The position numbers were made by a program, and so were the translations under genes. DNA of 64,000 nt from Chryseobacterium sp. GVT01B (GTDB taxonomy: Bacteria; Bacteroidota; Bacteroidia; Flavobacteriales; Weeksellaceae). This document shows, piece by piece, positions 8,632 through 17,208 of the stretch. A model generated the notes under the pieces. The model searched no databases, was not told where the DNA came from, and saw only the letters and a program-made list of their open reading frames with translations. The stretch lies in the NCBI RefSeq assembly GCF_019970045.1, contig NZ_JAHXYI010000004.1:489937-553936 (forward strand), read 5' to 3'. Position 1 is the first letter of the stretch. The number at the start of each line of letters is the position of its first letter.

Positions 8632-10461
8632 ATGTGTGGAATTTTTGGAGTCGTATCAAAGACTCATATCAACAAACAGAAGTTTCAAACTCTGGTAAAA
8701 CATTCTGAACAAAGAGGAGTGGACTCCAGTGGTTTGATCTATTATCAAAATAATCACTATAAGGTAAACAGAGCAGATTATAGTATTGAAAAACTACTGA
8801 ACAAAGTACAGCCGTATAATAATAATATTGTACTGGGGCATAGTAGATTAATTACCAATGGTCTCGGGGACAATCAGCCAGTGGTGAGAGGAAATATATG
8901 TGCTATACACAACGGTATCATTGTAAATGAAGATGAAGTTTGGAGTAAATTATCGGTAAGCAGACAACTGAAGATTGATTCTGAGGCTATTGTAGCCATT
9001 GCAGAAGAATTTCTTAGCAACAAGGAGAACAAAATTGAAGACCTTTCTAAAGAAATACTTTCTCTATGTAGGGGAGTTATTGCATGTGCTCTTGTGTTAC
9101 CGGAAATAGGAAAGTTGGTTCTTTTCTCCAATAACGGAAGTTTATACGTGGGGTACAATGAAGATAAAACTTATTTTGCTTCAGAAAATTATGGGCTTAA
9201 AATCATTGGCTGTGAGAATATCAGTCAGATAAAAGATGAAGCTATGATTATTGACATCCCTGTTTCAGTGGAAAATCTGAATATTGTAGATGAGAAAAGC
9301 AGAGTAGAAAATTTGATTCCTGAATTTAAATTTAATACAATTGAAGAAGGCTTACTGGAATACAAAAAGATAGACATCAAGAGATGTACAAAATGTATAC
9401 TGCCGGAAACAATGCCTTTTATAAAATTTGATGAAGCAGGAGTATGCAATTACTGTAAAAATTATAAGCCGAGAAATAATCCCAAACCGAAAGAAGAATT
9501 ATTTAAACTGGTTGAACCTTACAGAAGAAAAGGAAAAGAATTAGACTGTATCGTTCCTTTCTCAGGAGGTAGAGACAGCTGTTACGGATTACACCTTATT
9601 GTAAAAGAACTGGAAATGAAACCCGTTACATATACCTATGATTGGGGAATGGTAACAGATCTTGGCCGAAGAAATATCAGCCGTATGTGTGCAGATCTTG
9701 GGGTAGAAAATATTATTGTAGCTGCCGATATTTCACTCAAAAGAAAAAATATCAGAATGAACCTTGAAGCATGGCTTAAAGCTCCGCATTTAGGGATGAT
9801 GGCAATGCTTACAGCAGGAGATAAACATTTCTTCAGATATGTAGAAGATATCAAGAAACAAACAGGAATCAACCTAAATCTTTGGGGGGTGAATCCATTG
9901 GAAGTAACCCACTTTAAAACAGGATTTTTAGATATTGAACCTGATTTTGAAGAAAAAAGAGTATACAGCCATGGTGCTATGAAACAGTTGAGATACCATT
10001 CTAAAAGATTCAGAGCGATGATGCAGAGTCCGGGGTATTTCAACAGCTCACTTTGGGATACTCTTTCAGGAGAATATTATCGTAGCTTTACTGATAAGCA
10101 GGATTATTACCATATTTTTGATTACTGGAGATGGGATGAAGAACAGGTAGATGATACCCTTTTAAATCATTATGATTGGGAAAAAGCAATAGACACCACT
10201 ACTACCTGGAGAATTGGAGATGGTACAGCAGCTTTTTATAATTATGTATATTATACCGTGGCCGGCTTTACAGAACATGATACATTCAGAAGTAATCAGA
10301 TCAGAGAAGGACAAATGACAAGAGAAAGAGCTTTAGAGCTTGTTGAAATAGAGAACGCTCCACGTTATCAGAACATCAGATGGTATCTTGATACTTTAGG
10401 ACTGGATTTTGAACGTGTGATAAAAATCGTTAACAATATTCCAAAATTGTATAAGCAATAA
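8632..10461 (+). CDS. Class II glutaminase fused to N-acetyl-sugar amidotransferase (WbpG-like)
   Basis: A 609-residue two-domain protein. Residues 1-200 are a class II (Ntn) glutamine amidotransferase: MCGIFGVV with nucleophile Cys2, GHSRLITNGLGDNQPV near 70 and AIHNG near 93. From about 250 there is a four-cysteine site (CTKC, then CNYC) and a PP-loop FSGGRDSCYG near 310, as in WbpG/PseA-type N-acetyl-sugar amidotransferases. In Pseudomonas, WbpG turns a 3-acetamido group into an acetamidine, using ammonia from separate HisH/HisF-like proteins. Here the ammonia source is fused and of a different fold. The substrate probably comes from the WbpB/E/D-like genes at the left edge. Confidence 0.85.
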   Translation: MCGIFGVVSKTHINKQKFQTLVKHSEQRGVDSSGLIYYQNNHYKVNRADYSIEKLLNKVQPYNNNIVLGHSRLITNGLGDNQPVVRGNICAIHNGIIVNEDEVWSKLSVSRQLKIDSEAIVAIAEEFLSNKENKIEDLSKEILSLCRGVIACALVLPEIGKLVLFSNNGSLYVGYNEDKTYFASENYGLKIIGCENISQIKDEAMIIDIPVSVENLNIVDEKSRVENLIPEFKFNTIEEGLLEYKKIDIKRCTKCILPETMPFIKFDEAGVCNYCKNYKPRNNPKPKEELFKLVEPYRRKGKELDCIVPFSGGRDSCYGLHLIVKELEMKPVTYTYDWGMVTDLGRRNISRMCADLGVENIIVAADISLKRKNIRMNLEAWLKAPHLGMMAMLTAGDKHFFRYVEDIKKQTGINLNLWGVNPLEVTHFKTGFLDIEPDFEEKRVYSHGAMKQLRYHSKRFRAMMQSPGYFNSSLWDTLSGEYYRSFTDKQDYYHIFDYWRWDEEQVDDTLLNHYDWEKAIDTTTTWRIGDGTAAFYNYVYYTVAGFTEHDTFRSNQIREGQMTRERALELVEIENAPRYQNIRWYLDTLGLDFERVIKIVNNIPKLYKQ

Positions 10462-10492
10462 TTGATACTAATTATTAAATGCCTATTTATAG

Positions 10493-11737
10493 ATGAAAAA
10501 TTTATTAATTTATAAACTGAGGTTTATTTTTATTTATTTGTTTTGTACCATCAGCATTTGTCCGGTGGTACAAGCATCTGTAAATAAAACTTCATTAATA
10601 TCGGTTGAGCCCGTATTCAGACAGCAAAATCTGAAAACGACAGAAATAGTTAATCTGATCAACCATTACAATGATATTTTTGCTTCCGAAACAAAAATGG
10701 CAAATTGGCCCAATGCAGCTTATGATTGTGCCGCTTTTTTATATATTCCTATACAATATGGTTATGATACGAAAAATCAGGAAATTATAAAAAGACTGCA
10801 GGTGCTTTTTACTTATGAAAGACTGCTTACCATAAAGAATAGAGCAGATATAGATGATTTAAGTAAAAGAACGTTCTATTTTACAGTTTCCGAATATCTT
10901 AGAAAAAGTGGAATACGTGGCGATGCCGAAAAGACCAAAATGTTTAATTTCATCAAAAAAGAGATATTAAACTATTGGAACAATACCTATGCAAATATTT
11001 GGGAAGCAGAATCCAGGAAATTCTATGGAGTAAAACAGAGAGTAGAGTTTTTGCTGACAGGTGAGTATAATGGAGATATGAGCTATTATAGTGCATTTAC
11101 TGATCTTGAGCTTTATATTATGGGAACAGGAGTTAGTCTTTCACTTATAGAAAAAGATGCCTCGCTTACCGCTACAAGGGATTTGATAAACATTAGAAAC
11201 TCTTTTTATCAGGTAATGCAGAAAAAAGTAGTATTCCAGGATAATGTATGGTATCTGCAGCCCAATGTCTGGAAAGATCACCCCAATTTTCAGGATGTGG
11301 TCTTAAAAAAGAACCAAAATGTTAATTGGGATGCATCTCATTTTTCAAGAATGCCGGCTTATCTCCATATTCTGAAATTATCATTTCAGTCTGATACTAC
11401 AAAATTTCAATATTTAGATAAACTCAATACACTGCTTTCAAAACAATTACTGAATAATATTGCAATGTATAACACTAAAGACGGGATTTACACCTTCAAT
11501 AATTTTGTCGATGGGAATAACAGTAATTTTAGAAGTAATCTTAAAAAAGGAGATAAGGGATTATCACCTTCTGAGGATTATACACATATTTTTTATGGAT
11601 GGTGGAAGATGCTCAATACAAATGAGGTAAATATGATGTATGATAAAATTTCACTTAAATATTCATACTATTCTAATCAAAATCCTTTTATCAACGATAA
11701 TAAAGGGTACTTTCAAGAAATTGTAAACTTAAAATAA
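10493..11737 (+). CDS. Secreted protein of unknown function within the polysaccharide cluster
   Basis: I do not recognise this 414-residue protein. It opens with a probable signal peptide (about residues 1-28, cleavage after VVQA). The rest is alpha-helical looking, with many Trp and Tyr residues, for example MANWPNAAYDCAAF near 65, GEYNGDMSYYSAF near 190, NWDASHFSRMPAYL near 275 and SPSEDYTHIFYGWWKML near 360. An alpha/alpha-toroid, as in polysaccharide lyases, is possible but is only a guess from the spacing of aromatic helices. Placement between two glycosyltransferase-type genes suggests a periplasmic role on the cluster's polymer. Confidence 0.6.
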   Translation: MKNLLIYKLRFIFIYLFCTISICPVVQASVNKTSLISVEPVFRQQNLKTTEIVNLINHYNDIFASETKMANWPNAAYDCAAFLYIPIQYGYDTKNQEIIKRLQVLFTYERLLTIKNRADIDDLSKRTFYFTVSEYLRKSGIRGDAEKTKMFNFIKKEILNYWNNTYANIWEAESRKFYGVKQRVEFLLTGEYNGDMSYYSAFTDLELYIMGTGVSLSLIEKDASLTATRDLINIRNSFYQVMQKKVVFQDNVWYLQPNVWKDHPNFQDVVLKKNQNVNWDASHFSRMPAYLHILKLSFQSDTTKFQYLDKLNTLLSKQLLNNIAMYNTKDGIYTFNNFVDGNNSNFRSNLKKGDKGLSPSEDYTHIFYGWWKMLNTNEVNMMYDKISLKYSYYSNQNPFINDNKGYFQEIVNLK

Positions 11738-11751
11738 ACACATACATACTG

Positions 11752-12984
11752 ATGAATATCTGGCTGATTTCCAAATATGCCTCACCACCACAATACGCAA
11801 AAGTTCCGTCACGTTTGTTTTATTTGGCAAGAGAATTTAAAAGACAGGGGAATAATACCCTCATGATAACTTCAGATTCTAATCATTTTACCAACTGTCC
11901 TGAAACTGACAAAATCTATAATGATGAAGAGCAGGATGGGGTAGCCATAAGATGGATCAAAACAAAAAAATATACTAAAACAGCATCTATAGACAGGATT
12001 TTATCATGGTTTGATTTTGAAAGAAAGCTATTTTCTATGAAACTTTCCGGGATGACAAAGCCAGATGTGGTGATTGTTTCGTCACTTTCTATTTTTACTA
12101 TTATTTATGGTTATTATCTGAAAAAGAAATTTGGCAGTTTTCTGGTTTTTGAAATCCGAGATATCTGGCCTTTAACGATGACAGAAGAAGCCGGTTTTTC
12201 CAAATCACATCCTCTTGTTTTACTGATAGGATTTATAGAAAAGTTTGGATACAAGAAAGCTGATCTGGTTGCGGGCACAATGCCAAGGCTGGATTTACAT
12301 GTGGAACAATTACTGGGATATAAGAAACCTTTCCATTGTTCACCATTAGGATTTGATCCTGAAAATTATTCTGAAGAATTCCTGAAAGAGAAAAATCCGT
12401 TTTTAGAGATAATACCATCAGGTAAAGTAATTGTTGGCTATGCCGGAAGTATGGGGGTTACCAATGCGTTGGAACCTTTTATTGAAACCATACAGATGAT
12501 GAAGGAAGATCATAATATCCATTTTGTACTTGTTGGAAGTGGTGATCTCAGAGAATCTTACGAAGAACAGTTAAAAGATTGTTCCAATGTTACATTTTTA
12601 CAAAGAATCCAGCAAAGTGAAGTTAAATATTTTCTTGAGGCTTGCGATATTCTGTACCTATCTACTAAAGATTCAAAAGTGTGGGACTATGGGCAATCTA
12701 TGAATAAAGTGGTAGAATATATGTTGGCTGCAAAACCGATTATTGCTTCCTACACCGGTTATCCTTCTATGATAAATGAGGCGGATTGTGGTAAATTTAT
12801 CAATAGCACATCTGCAGAAGATATCAAAAATGCAATCTTATATTATGCCAATATGAGCTCAGAAGAAAGAATTGCGATAGGTGATAAAGGGAGAAAATGG
12901 ATTTTTGAAAACAGAACGTATCCGGTATTAGGGAAACAATATATGGATGCTATTTTATTTCATTCCCTAAAGCAAAAGAAGTAG
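11752..12984 (+). CDS. Glycosyltransferase, GT4 family (WbuB-like)
   Basis: The 410-residue GT-B protein opens with MNIWLISKYASPPQ and RLFYLAREFKRQG, as in WbuB-type transferases that add N-acetylfucosamine or similar amino sugars. It also has FEIRDIWPLTM near 131, GYAGSMGVTNALEPF near 228, FLQRIQQSEVKYFL near 283 and MLAAKPIIASYTGYP near 325 in the donor domain. It begins 14 bases after the secreted protein. Donor specificity cannot be read from the sequence; an amino or diamino sugar fits the neighbouring genes. Confidence 0.8.
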   Translation: MNIWLISKYASPPQYAKVPSRLFYLAREFKRQGNNTLMITSDSNHFTNCPETDKIYNDEEQDGVAIRWIKTKKYTKTASIDRILSWFDFERKLFSMKLSGMTKPDVVIVSSLSIFTIIYGYYLKKKFGSFLVFEIRDIWPLTMTEEAGFSKSHPLVLLIGFIEKFGYKKADLVAGTMPRLDLHVEQLLGYKKPFHCSPLGFDPENYSEEFLKEKNPFLEIIPSGKVIVGYAGSMGVTNALEPFIETIQMMKEDHNIHFVLVGSGDLRESYEEQLKDCSNVTFLQRIQQSEVKYFLEACDILYLSTKDSKVWDYGQSMNKVVEYMLAAKPIIASYTGYPSMINEADCGKFINSTSAEDIKNAILYYANMSSEERIAIGDKGRKWIFENRTYPVLGKQYMDAILFHSLKQKK

Positions 12985-13017
12985 CTTTGCACTGGCTGAA
13001 ATAAATAATAGGCTATT

Positions 13018-14196
13018 TTGAAAATTACTATTAATAATAATTTCATTGATAAACTATTCCTGTTGTCTGTTATGGTGGGAAATACTATCGCCATTTCTTT
13101 TGCAAAACCTTTGGGAATGGACCCCAGGAATTTTTCTATCCCCTATAGAATATTAATCATTCTATTTTCCTTATTGATCATCTATAGAGAAAGAAGAAAT
13201 ATTAACCTTAAAAATATTTCAATAATAAGCCTTGTAGGATTCTGGATTTTTTACATCATCAAGCTTATCTATTCGTTTAATAATTATTCTTTTCATCAGG
13301 ATGTATTATTATCAAAGAATGAAGATATTTTCAGAATTTTATTTATGATACTTTTGCCAAGTTTTGCGTTATTATGCATTAATTACAACAAAGTAGACTT
13401 CAAGAGCATCACAAATTATTGTATCACTATTTTATGTGGTCTTCTCGTTGTCAACTATATATATGGTTTTATAACATTAGATCATATTTTTAGTACATAT
13501 TATATTATGTACGGGCATATAGGAGCCTCATTGTTTATCATATCGTTATTTTTGCTTCTGTTTTGTAAAAAAGACTATAACTCATTTTTTTTATTTTTCT
13601 GTCTTTTTTTAGGTCTCTTCAATGTGATTCAGTCTATGGCAAGAAGTCCGTTATTAGCTGTTTTTGTGTGTTCTTTTTACATGGTTCTTTTAAAAGGAAA
13701 TAAAAAATATCTGTTATATATAATTACATTGGTTTTGTTATTCATAGGCTTGGTTATTTTACATGAATATTATGGAAATGAGCAAATAACAAGCTTTAAC
13801 AGAATATATAAATGGGTTGCACATGGAGATACATCAGGAAGAGGACCTTTATACAGCAGAGCTATTGAAATCTTTAATTCAAATCGCTTTTTAGGTGGAA
13901 GGATTTTATATGAAGATGGAGTTCATCCGCATAATATCTTTTTAGAACTTTTAATGGCTACGGGTATTTTAGGGTTAATTATTTATTTCCTAAAGTTTTT
14001 ACCTGTTTTAAAAAATGCTGCCTTATTTTGGGAAATTCAAAAGGGAAATATATACTATAAACTGATTTTTGCGTTATTTTTGCAATACTTTACCTTAGTA
14101 CAGACTTCCTGTAATCTTTTCAATATACCGGAATTTTTGTACTTTAGCTCAATAATTATAGGTATTGGTTATACAGTAAAAACACAGGAAATTTAA
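13018..14196 (+). CDS. O-antigen ligase/polymerase family membrane protein (Wzy_C)
   Basis: A 392-residue protein with about 10-12 membrane segments and the Wzy_C region near residues 265-325: SGRGPLYSRAIEIF, then FLGGRILYEDG and HPHNIFLELLMATGILG. This large periplasmic loop with His and Arg is the hallmark of WaaL ligases and related polymerases. I use the TTG at 13018, since the next ATG (13072) would cut into the first membrane segment. The locus therefore has two candidates for polymerisation; this one could ligate the finished chain to lipid A-core, or polymerise it. Confidence 0.75.
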   Translation: MKITINNNFIDKLFLLSVMVGNTIAISFAKPLGMDPRNFSIPYRILIILFSLLIIYRERRNINLKNISIISLVGFWIFYIIKLIYSFNNYSFHQDVLLSKNEDIFRILFMILLPSFALLCINYNKVDFKSITNYCITILCGLLVVNYIYGFITLDHIFSTYYIMYGHIGASLFIISLFLLLFCKKDYNSFFLFFCLFLGLFNVIQSMARSPLLAVFVCSFYMVLLKGNKKYLLYIITLVLLFIGLVILHEYYGNEQITSFNRIYKWVAHGDTSGRGPLYSRAIEIFNSNRFLGGRILYEDGVHPHNIFLELLMATGILGLIIYFLKFLPVLKNAALFWEIQKGNIYYKLIFALFLQYFTLVQTSCNLFNIPEFLYFSSIIIGIGYTVKTQEI

Positions 14197-14246
14197 AAAA
14201 ATATTTACAAAAAGTATATGATGATTGATACACTTAATTTCTAAAA

Positions 14247-14849
14247 ATGTACAAAAATTATTTAAAGAGGATTTTCGACTTTGTAGTTGCTCTCATAGGA
14301 ATTACCTTTCTGCTTCCAATTTTTCTTATCGTAATGATTGGATTGTTTATTTCCAACAATGGTAAACCCTTTTTCTTTCAAAAGAGGCCTGGTAAAAACG
14401 GTAAGATTTTTAAAATTATAAAGTTTAAAACAATGAATGATAAAAAGGATTCTAACGGAAACCTTTTATCAGATGCAGAAAGATTAACGGCAATAGGCTC
14501 TTTCGTCCGTAAAACATCTTTGGATGAAATTCCACAATTAATCAATGTCTTGAAGGGAGATATGTCACTTATTGGACCAAGACCTCTTTTGGTTCAGTAT
14601 TTACCTCTATATAATGAACATCAGGCCAGAAGACATGACGTGAGACCCGGAATCACAGGTTGGGCACAGGTGAATGGTAGAAATGCAATATCATGGAATC
14701 AAAAATTTGATTACGATGTATGGTATGTAGAAAATATATCATTGATGTTAGATGTGAAAATCTTCTTTTTAACAGCTAAGAAAGTTTTTATAAGAGAAGG
14801 AGTTTCTGCTGATGGACATGTAACCATAGAACCCTTTCAGGGAAATTAA
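14247..14849 (+). CDS. Initiating phosphoglycosyl transferase (PglC-like bacterial sugar transferase)
   Basis: The 200-residue protein is a minimal polyprenyl-phosphate sugar-1-phosphate transferase: one N-terminal re-entrant membrane helix ([17 protein letters not shown]), then [29 protein letters not shown] with the catalytic Asp-Glu pair, LIGPRPLL and [14 protein letters not shown]. Length and lack of the extra membrane domain match PglC rather than WbaP/WcaJ. It is followed by PglD- and PglE-like genes, so UDP-diNAc-bacillosamine or a related 4-amino sugar is the likely donor. It would start repeat-unit assembly on undecaprenyl phosphate at the inner membrane. Confidence 0.88.
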   Translation: MYKNYLKRIFDFVVALIGITFLLPIFLIVMIGLFISNNGKPFFFQKRPGKNGKIFKIIKFKTMNDKKDSNGNLLSDAERLTAIGSFVRKTSLDEIPQLINVLKGDMSLIGPRPLLVQYLPLYNEHQARRHDVRPGITGWAQVNGRNAISWNQKFDYDVWYVENISLMLDVKIFFLTAKKVFIREGVSADGHVTIEPFQGN

Positions 14850-14858
14850 TTGATCGTT

Positions 14859-15452
14859 ATGTATTTATTTGGAGCAAGTGGACACGGAAAAGTAATTGCA
14901 GATATTGCAATGGCTAATGACATAAAGATTAAGGCATTCATAGATCAGGATATCACTAAAAATGAATGCTATGGCTTTCCTGTATTAAATAATTTACCTG
15001 ACGATAAGGAAAAACTGATTATTTCAATCGGAAATAATTCTACTCGTAAAAAAATATCAGAACAAATTAAAAATGAGATAGGCATCTTAATACACCCAAA
15101 ATCTATAATTTCGGGGTCTGTAAAGATTGAACCGGGAACAGTAGTAATGGGTGGCGTAGTGATTAATGCTGATACCACTGTTGGTAAACACTGTATTATC
15201 AATACCAATGCCTCTGTAGATCATGATTGTGTGGTTGAAGACTTTGTTCATATCTCACCCAATTCGGCACTTGCAGGAGGAGTGAAAATTGGAGAAGGTT
15301 CTCAGATCGGAATCGGTGCTTCGGTAATACAAGGAATTAAAATAGGAAAATGGTGTGTAATAGGTGCCGGAGCGGTAATTATTAATGACATCCCTGACTA
15401 TTCAGTTGTAGTGGGAAATCCCGGTAGAATTATTAAGAAGAATATTATATAA
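14859..15452 (+). CDS. Sugar O/N-acyltransferase, PglD/NeuD-like
   Basis: A 197-residue protein with the PglD opening MYLFGASGHGKVIADIA (UDP-sugar binding Rossmann part, residues 1-75), followed by left-handed beta-helix repeats and the end motif VVVGNPGRIIKKN. His-containing stretches NASVDHDCVVEDF near 115 fit the general base of PglD. PglD acetylates the 4-amino group of UDP-4-amino-sugar using acetyl-CoA. I start at ATG 14859, not the TTG at 14850, because it places the GASGHGK motif as in the family. It begins 9 bases after the PglC-like stop. Confidence 0.85.
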   Translation: MYLFGASGHGKVIADIAMANDIKIKAFIDQDITKNECYGFPVLNNLPDDKEKLIISIGNNSTRKKISEQIKNEIGILIHPKSIISGSVKIEPGTVVMGGVVINADTTVGKHCIINTNASVDHDCVVEDFVHISPNSALAGGVKIGEGSQIGIGASVIQGIKIGKWCVIGAGAVIINDIPDYSVVVGNPGRIIKKNII

Positions 15453-15472
15453 ACAAATTACAAATCAAAAAT

Positions 15473-16609
15473 ATGAATACTAAAATCTGGTTGTCCTCAC
15501 CCCATATGGGAGGTAACGAACAAAAATATATCAACGAAGCATTTGAAGAAAACTGGGTAGCACCATTGGGACCTAATGTTGACGGACTTGAAAAAGATCT
15601 GGAGCAGTTTTTGGGTGAAAATGCAAAAGTTGCCGTTCTTTCTGCTGGTACTGCAGCACTGCACCTTGCACTTATTGAATGCGGAGTACAGCATGGTGAT
15701 GAGGTTATTTGCCAGTCAATGACTTTCTCAGCATCAGCTAATCCTATCGCTTACTGTGGAGGAACACCTGTTTTTGTAGACAGCGAACCGGATACCTGGA
15801 ATATGTGTCCGAAAGCTTTAAGAGAAGCTGTTGAAGACAGAATTCAAAAAGGAACAAAACCCAAAGCTATTATTGTAGTTCATTTGTATGGTATGCCTGC
15901 AAAAATGGACGAAATTACAGCTATTGCTCAGGAATTCCAGATTCCTGTTATAGAAGATGCTGCAGAAGCTCTTGGTTCAACTTACAAAGGACAGGCTTGT
16001 GGAACATTCGGACGTTTTGGAGTATTAAGTTTTAACGGAAACAAAATTATTACCACATCAGGAGGAGGAGCTTTGGTTTGCCACACTCAGGAAGATAAAG
16101 ATAAAACGGTTTTCCTTTCTACCCAGGCAAGAGATAATGCACCTCACTATCAGCATTCACATATTGGTTTCAACTATAGAATGAGCAATATTGTTGCAGG
16201 AATAGGAAGAGGGCAGATGGAAGTGCTTAAAGACAGAGTGGAAGCCCGTAGAGCAATGCATGATTTCTATTTTGATATCTTCAAAAATATTGAAGGAGTG
16301 ACAGTATTCTCTGAGCCTGGAAGTGATTTTTATTCAAACCACTGGTTATCTGCCATTATTGTTGATCCGCAGGTTACAGGAAAAAACAGAGAAGGCTTAA
16401 GACTTGCATTTTTAGAAGATAATATAGAATCAAGACCGCTTTGGAAGCCGATGCACCTACAGCCGGTTTTTGAATCTTCTCCTTATTACGGAGGAAAAAT
16501 TTCCGAGAATCTTTTTGATAACGGACTGTGCCTTCCGTCAGGATCAAATTTGTCAGATGATGACAGAGAAAGAATAGCAACTGTAATCCGTAACTACTTC
16601 GGAGTTTAA
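15473..16609 (+). CDS. DegT-family 4-aminotransferase, PglE-like
   Basis: A full-length 378-residue PLP aminotransferase. Visible are WLSSPHMGGNEQKYI at the start, the APLGPNVDGLE motif, VLSAGTAALHLAL near 53, VIEDAAEALGS near 160 with the Asp that holds the PLP ring, and SFNGNKIITTSGGG near 186, whose lysine (about 191) forms the Schiff base. PglE converts UDP-4-keto-6-deoxy-GlcNAc to the 4-amino sugar. The dehydratase PglF is not in this window and may lie upstream. It follows the PglD-like gene by 20 bases. Confidence 0.88.
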   Translation: MNTKIWLSSPHMGGNEQKYINEAFEENWVAPLGPNVDGLEKDLEQFLGENAKVAVLSAGTAALHLALIECGVQHGDEVICQSMTFSASANPIAYCGGTPVFVDSEPDTWNMCPKALREAVEDRIQKGTKPKAIIVVHLYGMPAKMDEITAIAQEFQIPVIEDAAEALGSTYKGQACGTFGRFGVLSFNGNKIITTSGGGALVCHTQEDKDKTVFLSTQARDNAPHYQHSHIGFNYRMSNIVAGIGRGQMEVLKDRVEARRAMHDFYFDIFKNIEGVTVFSEPGSDFYSNHWLSAIIVDPQVTGKNREGLRLAFLEDNIESRPLWKPMHLQPVFESSPYYGGKISENLFDNGLCLPSGSNLSDDDRERIATVIRNYFGV

Positions 16610-16623
16610 TATCATTGGATTTA

Positions 16624-17193
16624 ATGAATCAGTATAAATATTGGAAAGTGGTTTTTGATTTTATCTTAGCGGTAATATTGACCCTCTTTCTTATGCCGGT
16701 ACTGATTATTTTATTTGTGGTTGCAAGTCTCGATACCTCATCAAATGGTATTTTTTTTCAGACCCGGATAGGACAGTATGGAAAGCCATTTACCATATAT
16801 AAATTTAAAACAATTCATGATAACAAGAGAGTATGCTCCAAAATAGGGCAGACCCTCAGGAAATTTAAATTTGATGAATTTCCCCAGTTGTTTAATATTT
16901 TAAAAGGTGATATGAGTTTTGTGGGACCCAGACCAGATATCGAAGGGTATTACGATAAACTTGCCGGAGCAGATAGAAAAGTTCTGGAATTAAAACCAGG
17001 ATTAACCTGTGAAGCAAGTATTAAATACAGAGACGAAGAAAATCTCCTGAACAACCAGGAGAATCCGTTGGAGTATAATGATGAAATATTATTTCCGAAC
17101 AAAGTAAAAATGAATCTTGATTATTATGAAAATATGTCTTTCAAAAATGATACAAAGATTTTATTTAAAACAATAATAACTATATTGAAATAG
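16624..17193 (+). CDS. Second small bacterial sugar transferase (PglC/WcaJ C-terminal type)
   Basis: A 189-residue protein with one N-terminal hydrophobic helix (FDFILAVILTLFLMPVL), FTIYKFKTIHD, KFDEFPQLFNILKGDMS with an Asp-Glu pair, FVGPRPDIEGYYDKL and LKPGLTCEASIKYRDEE. The motifs are those of an initiating phosphoglycosyl transferase but the GLTCEASIKYRDEE end differs from the [12 protein letters not shown] of the first one, so it belongs to another subgroup. I prefer ATG 16624 to the TTG at 16615. Having two such enzymes nine hundred codons apart is unusual; one could use a different sugar or serve a second polymer. Confidence 0.82.
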   Translation: MNQYKYWKVVFDFILAVILTLFLMPVLIILFVVASLDTSSNGIFFQTRIGQYGKPFTIYKFKTIHDNKRVCSKIGQTLRKFKFDEFPQLFNILKGDMSFVGPRPDIEGYYDKLAGADRKVLELKPGLTCEASIKYRDEENLLNNQENPLEYNDEILFPNKVKMNLDYYENMSFKNDTKILFKTIITILK

Positions 17194-17208
17194 AGTTTTT
17201 TTACTATT

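Noticed and set aside
9636..10043. A 135-codon minus-strand frame opposite the amidotransferase fusion
   Set aside because: It is fully inside a plus-strand gene with clear motifs; its own sequence has no recognisable domain and its codon pattern is that of an opposite-strand shadow.
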